A program made the position numbers and the translations under genes. Shown here one piece after another: positions 56,401-64,000 of a DNA stretch of 64,000 nucleotides. Source of the DNA: Clytia hemisphaerica (lineage: Eukaryota; Cnidaria; Hydrozoa; Leptothecata; Clytiidae). The DNA lies in the NCBI GenBank assembly GCA_902728285.1, contig CACVBU010000491.1:124001-188000 (forward strand). The letters are read 5' to 3'. Position 1 is the stretch's first letter; each line of letters opens with the position of its first letter. A model generated the notes under the pieces. That model saw only the letters and a program-made list of their open reading frames with translations. It was not told where the DNA came from and ran no database searches.

Positions 56401-56540
56401 CAGATGAAGTGCTCGTATTTATGGGCCGTCATTTCTGGACAGTCCAATGCCAACCAAACTGCAAAGCCAGTAAGGTTTCTTCGTGCTTTTCCATTGCAGT
56501 TCTTCTTCTCTTGCTCTTCTGAACTTTCACTATCAGACAT
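53435..56540 (-). pseudogene. SF3-type helicase gene, copy 2, seven exons
   Basis: Exons: A 56540-56342, B 55488-55195, C 55061-54619, D 54498-54340 (159 bp), E 54253-54107 (147 bp), F 53933-53771 and G 53589-53435, about 515 residues. Introns are phase 1. N-terminal residues MSDSESSEEQEKK are acidic. Exon D holds Walker A (PPDSGKSSW, with D in place of the usual first G), E Walker B (VIVMDEW), F motif C (FFITTNEFPDFG) and G the end (AWLRRNCMEVFHW). Lesions: a frameshift inside exon C near 54.97 kb, and exon F is one base out of phase with E. Predicted AAA+ SF3 DNA helicase acting on the element's DNA. The family assignment rests on the A-B-C motif order and spacing. Confidence 0.75.
55530..56335 (-). 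repeat. 100-bp satellite in helicase intron 1, about 8 copies
   Basis: The unit (minus sense) contains AAACATGTGACAAGG-type and GTGTGGCAATTTTT-type phrases in inverse. Because 100 is not a multiple of 3 and stops are rare, long ORFs appear in every frame; these are not genes. The minus-strand unit reads LPHVVTVNYALFHTVATF, similar to LPHVVTYSFTLPHPLTTF from the plus strand of the 112-bp unit. Confidence 0.95.
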
Positions 56541-56610
56541 TTTATTTTTGTAAACACACACCTTACTACAGCGCGTGTTTGTGTGTGACAAATCAATGAA
56601 ACTGCTCTCA

Positions 56611-56650
56611 ATTTATAAAATTTTGTTCACTTCGCAAAGAGAACAAAAAA
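56611..56650 (-). promoter_or_regulatory. putative helicase promoter with GTTC/CTTTGCG motif
   Basis: On the minus strand TTTGTTCTCTTTGCGAAGTG is followed by GAACAAAA and a TATA-like TTTTATAAAT about 75 bp before the ATG. CTTTGCG next to GTTC also occurs at the other end of the element and in copy 1. Confidence 0.4.
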
Positions 56651-58348
56651 CAATCAAATGATTTAGGCGTACAAACTTTCGCGAGCAGAAATTTTCGCGA
56701 ACTTTGGCCCTTTTCGCGAAAGTAGATGTCTTTAAAAATTCTAGGAAGGACCATTCTTGAAACTTTATGCTCGCACAGAATTCTTAACAAAACAGAAAAT
56801 CTGTAAAACTTCAAACTTTGAATAAAATGTAACTTTTATGGCACTTTTTAGCCTGCTGAAAGACAAATGTTTCAAGCCAATCCAAGAAGAAGTTCCTCTA
56901 AGCCATTTTTTCATGTGAAAATTCTCAATTTTAAGTCTTGAGGACCAAAAATACTGTCAAAAGTCCTCTTGCAGAAAGCAATACCCTCATTCTTATTCAA
57001 TAAATTTGCTGCAGTATTTTTTATGGAGTGATTACGTTATGAAAATATATTTGAAAATTGTATAAAAAGCTTTTCGGCTTACGCCATCATCAGTTATCAT
57101 ACAAGTAACAGTAACAACACAACATGGCGAAAATTCACTTGATTACGTTATGTTTTAGTCATAATTTTTGAAATTGAAAAAGTATGTTCTGCAAGTGGTC
57201 TATTTTAAATACTTGTTTTAAAAAACACACCCGCAATAATACTTGAAAAACTAGAAAAAACCTTTCAATAGCGAATGAAAATTAAAAAAAGCTTGAAACT
57301 GTTATTTAAACACAACATCATCAATGAATTTTTTTATCAAACATGGCAATTGTTATGTAAAATTCATTCAAAGTCATTACTTGACAAAACCTATCATGTT
57401 TAAATGTATGATTACAAATATAACTTACATGTTGTTGTGCAAGCCGATGGAAAATATGTCCAAAAACAAATCACCTCTCTGTTGAGAAACAGTTTATTAT
57501 TATTACAATTATACTTTTTGGGTAAACCCTTACGAGAACTAGTATTTTTGGCACTTTGGTATATTATAAGGTTAAGTTAACCAAACCAATTATGGCCATG
57601 GGAAAGACAGCAGAAAGCATTTCCAAAAGTGAAGTGAGAAACAAAATGATAATAAATGAAACTTCAAAGTTGAATTGATCAACATTCATTGAATACTACA
57701 TAAATCCAACCCTGACATGTACAATTTCTATAAAAAGCTAACACTGCAAACGGGATATGCTGAACGGTACTTTTAAATAGTGCAATTGGTGCTTATTGCA
57801 AGAAAACTTTAGCCAGAAAGAAAGGATGAAACAAATAATGACAAAAAGGATAATATCAATAATAAGTAAACCAAAGGCAATTGTTTAAGTTAAAAAAAGA
57901 GGTAACACGCCCACTTATTAATTTTTGTGAAAATGTTTTTGAAAGTCTCCTCTTTTGCCCTAATTCTGCTGCAATTCTCCACCCAGGACATTTTTCTACC
58001 TACCTAAGTTTTGAGAAATTCTCCCACCTGGCTTTTTCTGAACCCCCATTTATTTAGGTATCCAAGAGTAGTTAGGGCCTTTATGGACCTTATTTTATTA
58101 AAAGTTTTCAATTTTTCTTGTAAACAAATAGACTAATCCAGTGTAATATTAACTTTTTTTTATTCTAAAAACTTTTGTTAATCATATTGTTTTGAAAAGA
58201 TAGAATCAATGTTTGGGTCAAAGACTGATAATTGAATTGAAAAATTAAATTTTCAATATTTTGATCCAAACTCTTGAGGAAATTATGACATAAAATTCTA
58301 ACAAGTCTCCTGTTCTCTGGTAAACCATCTCGAATTAAAAGTCAAGTA
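56651..58348. other. AT-rich intergenic stretch
   Basis: Contains a short TTTCGCG inverted pair at 56.68-56.73 kb and a fragment (AAAAGCTTTTCGGCTTACGC with CATCATCAGTTATCATACAA at 57.06-57.1 kb) matching, in inverse, the MITE junction after the small acidic gene at 47.89-47.92 and 48.14 kb. No gene seen. Confidence 0.5.
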
Positions 58349-58681
58349 CCTTAAAGGAAGAAATTTTGGAGGGAATTTAATTTGGCGGATGGCCAAAAAA
58401 GTTTTTTCAGAGGGAATTTAATTTGTCGGATGGACGAAAAAACTAAATTTGGCGGGAATTTAATTTGGCGGTCGCTTAAAAATTTAACCTTAAGATGGCG
58501 TCGAAACAGCGAAAAAATAGCAAAAACACCTTAAAAGACATCATATTTTCAAAATGTTTAATTTGGCGGGAATTTAATTTGGCGGATGGCGGAAAAAGGG
58601 AAATTTTGGCGCGAACTTAATTTGGCGGATTTCAGCCAAATCCGCCAAATTTTATTTCCGCCAAAATTTCTTCCTTTAAGG
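58349..58681. mobile_element. 333-bp MITE, TA duplication
   Basis: CCTTAAAGGAAGAAATTTTG and its inverse bound the element; AATTTAATTTGGCGG is repeated inside. TA flanks both ends. Confidence 0.85.
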
Positions 58682-58813
58682 TAAGTAGAGTATGACTTGA
58701 GTTACTTGACTTTTGCAGCAGAGATCTTTTTTTAGAGTTCAAGTTTATTTCGAGTATTCCACGTTATTAAGAATGAACAAAATCTTACCGAAAGTCTTTA
58801 ATTATATTTTCTC

Positions 58814-59140
58814 ACGTAAGGCGGGTAAACTGGTTGGTTTGAAAAACCCGAGCTCACGATTTTTTTACGTAAAGCGAGGAAACTCGTTTGTTCGAAGTTA
58901 CTTGGGTTTCCAATTTTTTCACGTAAAACGAGTAACTCGTTAGTTCGAAAGTACTCAAGTTTCTAATTTTTTCACGTAAAGCGAGTAACTCGTTAGTTCG
59001 AAAATACTCAGGTTTCCAATTTTTCACGTAAAGCAAGTAACTCTTTAGTTCGAAAACACTCAAGTTTCCAATTTTCTTATGTAAAACGAGTAACTCGTTA
59101 GTTCGAAAGTACTCGGGTTCTCAATTTCTCAAGTAAAGCC
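58814..59140. repeat. ~55-bp tandem repeat, about 6 copies
   Basis: Unit words are TTCACGTAAARCGAGTAACT, CGTTAGTTCGAAAGTACTC and AAGTTTCCAATTTT. ORFs on both strands cover it but are repeat translations. Confidence 0.9.
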
Positions 59141-59593
59141 AGTAACCGCGGGAAAATATATAAGCACAGAGTCAGGGCGTCAGGGCGGTTTACTGGAAAA
59201 AAGTGGCGGTAGAAGTTTGAAGCAAACACTGTAAACACCTCTATCACTGCTTACTCCACCCGAAATTATCACGCCTTCTCTAAACTATTCCCCTTTTAGT
59301 GATTTTGTGTAGATCGTCAATTGTTGGGCGACCAAAAAAGCTAAGTGGACCACAAGCCTTAGTTTTGTGAGATATCTATCAAATCAATCATGTTTTTTGT
59401 TTCCTGAGACAGAAGTGTTTCAATATAGAAGTAGTGTTAGGGTTAAATTATGTCAATTATTTGACAAGTATGATACTTTTTTTATTTTAGAAATACGCTG
59501 GCTGATGGCTGGTTGAAGGAGATAAGTGGTCAAAATAGTGGTAGTTAATTAATGATGGTTTCTTCTCAACAAGAATAATACATTCATATATCA

Positions 59594-61615
59594 TCATTTT
59601 TCGTAATACTCCACGAACTTATAGCTCTCCTCTTCAATAGATTTATTGCGACTATTTTCCATTTGCTGAACGAAAATTTAAATTATAAGAACAAATCTTT
59701 GTAATATACATACATTTTTATCTAAAAACTTAATATTTTCAAGCTGTAGATGCAAGGCAAACAAATATCGGACCATACAAAAACCAATTCATTACATTAC
59801 TGTAGTTGAAAGTCAATTCCAAAACGTCAAATGGAAATGAAATAATTCGAGCAATGATCAATAGTTGGCTTTTCTATAACTTACCTTAATAGTCCTGAAA
59901 GCTTTGTTTTCTTTAGGCATATGCAGTTCAAGTAAAGCTAAGAGATCTTTCATTGCCTCGTCCGAAATCTGATGGCGTACTGTAAATCCTTTAAAAAGTA
60001 AAGAAAATAATTCTCAGACTCTTGAAAATGAGCCCCTTAATAGGCCAGTGTCCAAGGTTCAGAAAAGGCCTTAAAAATGGTTTTCGTAGGGCACCCCTTA
60101 GATCAGGGCAAATTTTTGATATTATGCTCCTAATAGGGTGTAAAATTGACAAAAAAAATTTGCCCTTCGAATCTCCTGCAGTTTTCGAGTGAATCGATTT
60201 TTAGTTAATCGATAGAACTTATCAAGGGTCCCCCCTTTACTAACGGTTTTTTCGAAGTCTGAAAATCAAATATCTGATGCTACCAACTGATTCAGCTTGA
60301 AAAGTAGATGAAGAAAATGGGGTTATTTTTTAAGTTTCGACCACCTGGTGCCGAGAAATGGCATTTTTAAGGCTAAAAATCTACGTTTTTGGCGTTTTTC
60401 CGATGACGTCAGCATTTTCCTAGAAGCATTTTCAGAAAAATTCATTCCCACGGCTGGATAGCCCTGAATTAGTAGTATCCAAAAATGGTATGGTTTGTTA
60501 ACTTTCGATGTCAAAATCTCGAGATATTTTGGTTTAAATATTGAAAATTATCGATATTTTCTGCTGAGTCAGCAGTTTTTCAGCATATTTACCCACCTTA
60601 AAAATGAATTATCTCGAGATTTAGACATAGAAAGTTAACAAACCATACCATTTTTGGATACTACAAATTCCAGGGCTATCCAGCCGTGGGAACGATTTTT
60701 TCTGAAACTGCTTCTAGGAAAATGCTGACGTCATCGGAAAACGCCCAAAACGTCAATTTTTCGCCTTAGAAATGCCATTTCTCGGCACCAGGTGGTCGAA
60801 ACTTAAAAAATAACCCCATTTTCTCTATCTACTTTTCAAGCTGAATCAGTTGGTAGCATCAGATATTTGATTTTCAGACTTCGAAAAAACCGTTAGTAAA
60901 GGGGGGACCCTTGATAAGTTCTATCGATTAACTAAAAATAAATTCACTCGAAAACTGCAGGAGATTCGAAGGGCAAATTTTTTTTGTCAATTCTACACCC
61001 TATTAGGAGCATAATATCAAAAATTTGCCCTGATCTAAGGGGTGCCCTACGAAGTGACACAATTCACTACCTCGGCCGCTGGACTATAACGGCGGCAGAT
61101 GATACTGGTCGGACTATTCGAGACCTAACTAGTGCCTAAAGCACTAAAGCTAAAGCTAAAAATATAAAATCATATATACCTAACATAGAAGAAGCATGCT
61201 CTTTTATTGATATTTTCGATCCGTCGAATACCCAATCGTCATCAATAGGAAGTTCGTGTACCTCGCCGTCACTCTGATCACTTGAAGAATTTGCCTCATC
61301 GTCATCTTCTTCTCTGAATTGAAGCGTCCGCATAGTAGCTGCTATGAGTTGATCAATGTCATGTTCAATGTCAGGAGCTTCGTTTGCTTTAGTTGCTTCA
61401 AGAGAATGATGATCTTCACACATTTCTGTGTCGGAGTCTGTCAGTCTATCATCAAGCTCATTTTGAGAAGATATTTCTGCTGTTAATAATGGTGGCTGCT
61501 GGTGCTGCGTTATACCGTGAGCATTCCTGTAGTGCCGTTGAGCATTAAATTTTTTGGTAAATTTTGCAAAACATTTCGAACAGCAGAATTCTTTATTAAA
61601 TTGTATTACGTCCAT
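59594..61615 (-). CDS. three-exon C2H2 zinc-finger protein, intact
   Basis: Exons 61615-61180, 59988-59885 and 59665-59594 join with correct GT-AG borders and phases (1, then 0) to give 203 residues and a TGA. An N-terminal C2H2 finger (FCCSKCFAKFTKKFNAQRHY...H) is followed by a long acidic Ser/Asp/Glu region (EEDDDEANSSSDQSDGE), then FTVRHQISDEAMKDLLALLE and a short charged C-terminus (MENSRNKSIEEESYKFVEYY). The middle part resembles, from memory, the N-terminal region of large transposase-like proteins of cnidarians (finger, acidic linker, short helical block), so this may be a truncated or co-opted relative. It is the only multi-exon gene fully inside the window, apart from the two-exon Harbinger partner, with no lesion. 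Intron 1 holds a 0.97-kb foldback element. Confidence 0.65.
60082..61053. mobile_element. ~970-bp foldback element with ~450-bp arms
   Basis: The left arm begins TTCGTAGGGCACCCCTTAGA and its inverse ends the right arm. The arms are about 95% identical through AATTTGCCCTTCGAATCTCC, GACCACCTGGTGCCGAGAAA and TTTTGGATAC, around a ~75-bp loop (near 60535-60610). No ORF of interest. It lies wholly inside an intron. Confidence 0.9.
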
Positions 61616-63828
61616 TCTCCAGTGTGATATTAAATAAAATACTTAATTTGTAATTTTGTAAATTTGCAAAATGACATACCCCCGAAAACCGCGAAAAGTA
61701 CGCGTTTTTCGAGTAATTAAGAATTCGGTCTCAGGCCGCTTCCCAGATGCGACGGGTGTGACACTTGAGATAAAAATGAAACTGGGTACGAATTTGGTCT
61801 CCAAGAACCCGAGTTACTCGGGTAATAGGCAGTAATTTACTCGTCTTACTCGAGTTTTTGTTTAAAAAAATTAATTGAAAAAAGGCGCCCTTTTTGTCCT
61901 CATTTTCATTTTCATTTTCAATTAGTTTTTGAATTGAAGAGCAGTGGAATCTTGTATTGGAAAAGCTTCTGTTAGAAAAGGTAAGCTAATTAAGTTAAAG
62001 TGTTGAACTGTATTTACATTACTGACTTTATAAAAGTCGACTTTGCTGAGAAATCTCTTTACCTATTCCGAATCGGGTTTGCTGAAGTCGGACTACCTTT
62101 TATTCCAAGTTACGAATCCATACGTCAGGTCGTGTTTTTTTATGATCGAGCATCTGCACATGATAGTATCAAATGGTAATGACAGGTAGTACCTGTGCTG
62201 TCTGATGTCTGATAGACAATAGATGTACCAATAGACTTCTTAATATTTTTTAGTATGAAAGAATTTCATCATGTCATTGTATCCAGATGGTGTCAATTGA
62301 ACAAGTTCAAACGAAAATTGCAATAGAACCAATCCAATGTTCAACAACAACAACAACAATATCTTAAGCAAACAAACTGCATACAACCTTTTCATGAAAG
62401 TTAGATTGCAAATGGATGGGGGAATGGCGTCAAAAATATTATATGACACAAAATAGAAAATGTAACTGCTAAAGCAATGTTAGATATATATGAGCTGAAA
62501 CTAATGACTATTTGTGGAATCTATTTACCTACAAAACATTACAACTTTTTAGAAAACAGCTATTAATGGTATAAATGACAGGAAAAGCCATTGCCAATTG
62601 CCATTGGACTGAATTTCTCTTGTCTTGTTTGGTCAGCTCAGCTGGTCAGAGCACCTAAAGCAAAGACTTATTCATTGCATTTTATTTTTCTTTGGTCTGC
62701 TTTGGTTACAATGTCTGGCTATCACTTTTTTATTGCCGACCCAAAAAAATATGAGCGTTTTGATTGGTTGAGAGCATCGAGATATTTGCGATATTTCATA
62801 TTTCTCTAGTCTGGAAATATGACCGCGTTGACTTTTGGGGGACTGGGTAAGCGGCGGGAGAAAAATCAAAACAAAACCACCGAAAAGAACTGACTTTCGG
62901 AGAAACTGACTTGGGAGTCAAAGGGAAAACGCAACAAAAATATTTTCAGATTAACTTTTACTTTGGAGTTCTTCCATAAAAGACACTAAAATCAAATCTG
63001 ATGAACTAAGAAATTATAAAACTACTACTACTTGAGACCACCCAAATATTTTCAGCTTTTGGTATAAAATTCGTCCGTGTGTGATAAACAGTTTTTTATC
63101 AATGCATACAAAAAAACTTGAGATTCTTGAATGTTTGCCAATAAGATTTCTCATAACATAGCAAGGGAACTGAAATGTCTTGTATTAAACCAAGTGACGA
63201 GTGATTTTTATAAAAGTTCTCTCCTAATTCTCGTTCTCGACGAGGTACGTCCTTGACTTTTCAACTCAACAATCATTTACATCTTCCTTCTAAAATTCGA
63301 AACATTTAAAGCTTGACGATAATCAAGAAAGTATCCAAATTGTTTTGCTCTTGAAAAAATGTTGTTCTTTACCATTACATACATTCCATCATGGAACTTC
63401 TTTCATCCTCTGCTGCTATTCTTTTCCATGCATCGAAATAAAAACATAGGAAAAGACTGAATGTTATCAATCTGATTAATCCAATGATGAAGGGTTTCTT
63501 CTCTATTGAAACAATACTGTACACCATCTGCATTTTGAATTATCAATCTAGAAACTTTCAAATACATCTCTGAAATCTGCAATTCTCTTCAACACAAAAC
63601 TTCTGGATCGAAAATAATCGAAAATACTTCTCTGTTTTGTTTTTGTGTGAATATTTTCGGCGGGAACATATCGAATGTTTTATTGTTCGAATCTAACGTT
63701 CGAATTAGATTTTCGAATAAAAACATTCGAAACTACACAGAAGAAAGAAGCAAGGCAGAAGTAAGTTTTAAAACAAAAACAAAAATAAATTTATATCAGG
63801 ACAATTTTTTTGAGTCGACAATAAATCA
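61616..63828. other. no gene recognised
   Basis: AT-rich sequence. A tRNA A-box-like phrase (CAGCTCAGCTGGTCAGAGCA) occurs at 62.63 kb without a matching B box. Short ORFs carry no motif. Confidence 0.5.
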
Positions 63829-63965
63829 GTTATCACATGACTTCTCGTGCAATACTCGATATTTTACCGATATTTTTCCTCGCCTAAAGGCTCGGAAAAA
63901 TATTACGGAAAAATCTCGGAACTCGTAAAATATTTCTCGTATTGCACTCGAAGTCATGCGATAAC
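63829..63965. mobile_element. 137-bp foldback MITE
   Basis: GTTATCACATGACTTC and GAAGTCATGCGATAAC are the outer arms; CGTGCAATACTCG and CTCGTATTGCACTCG lie inside, and a CTCGCCTAAAGGCTCGG palindrome forms the centre. A half-copy is at 25.80 kb. Confidence 0.75.
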
Positions 63966-64000
63966 TAGTACATATTTCTATAATCTCACATTATATATTT

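Larger units (their letters stand above)
44855..56650. mobile_element. Composite element copy 2: tyrosine recombinase + acidic gene + SF3 helicase
   Basis: Approximate limits drawn between the GTTC/CTTTGCG motifs on both sides (44.86-45.03 and 56.62-56.65 kb). Contents: recombinase (+), small acidic gene (+), 112-bp satellite, a block of inserted MITEs, more 112-bp satellite, then helicase (-) with a 100-bp satellite in its first intron. Same gene order as at 10.3-19.7 kb. Terminal sequences and target duplication were not resolved; tyrosine recombinase elements often lack TIRs. Confidence 0.65.

Noticed and set aside
55136..56591. Series of overlapping 60-200 codon minus-strand ORFs with repeated KNCHTLL/LPHVVTV phrases
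   Set aside because: They are translations of the 100-bp satellite; the period is not a multiple of 3, so every frame stays open. Only the helicase exons at the edges are real.
62625..62670. tRNA-like A box (CAGCTCAGCTGGTCAGAGCA)
   Set aside because: No B box at the right distance and no cloverleaf.

Overview
This is eukaryotic, intron-bearing, AT-rich DNA, almost certainly from an invertebrate animal. The repertoire (P-element/THAP9-like transposase, KIAA1958/Crypton-type tyrosine recombinase, Harbinger pair, integrase-core gene, Helitron, tRNA-SINE, many TIR and G-rich MITEs) best fits an anthozoan cnidarian. That is an inference from family distribution; no diagnostic host gene was found. 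Almost every coding region belongs to, or is broken by, a mobile element.

Layout. 0-2.3 kb (+): the 3' end of a four-exon gene of unknown function, followed by MITEs and a hAT-like element. 5.3-7.8 kb (+): a decayed P-element-like transposase. 8.4-10.1 kb (-): a frameshifted zinc-finger gene. 10.3-19.7 kb: first copy of a composite element made of a convergent tyrosine recombinase (+), a small acidic gene (+) and a superfamily 3 (SF3) helicase gene (-); a Harbinger transposon sits inside a helicase exon. 20.5 kb: a HECT-like exon. 21.4-32.4 kb (-): a DDE integrase-core gene whose exons are spread around two TIR elements, one of 4.16 kb carrying a PIN-like protein gene and one of 4.3 kb with about 1-kb TIRs holding a SINE and a Helitron. 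33.4-33.8 kb: a 19-bp satellite. 35.7-36.9 kb (-): a Crypton-type recombinase pseudogene. 38.2-40.9 kb (-): a zinc-finger plus transposase-like pseudogene. 44.9-56.7 kb: second copy of the recombinase/helicase element, with the same gene order and two related satellites. 59.6-61.6 kb (-): an apparently intact three-exon zinc-finger gene with a 0.97-kb foldback in intron 1.

The main result is the two-copy element pairing a tyrosine recombinase (N-terminal Cys/His finger, R-K-HxxR-H-Y catalytic residues, C-terminal Myb/SANT domain) with an SF3 helicase and a small Ser/acidic protein. The recombinase plausibly performs excision and integration, the Myb and finger domains DNA recognition, and the helicase replication or unwinding. 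I do not recognise this combination as a named transposon class. Both copies are damaged. Exon lengths (159 and 147 bp), intron phases, a TATA-like motif and a CTTTGCG/GTTC motif are shared between copies.

Many frameshifts fall in homopolymer runs, so some lesions could be sequencing or assembly indels.
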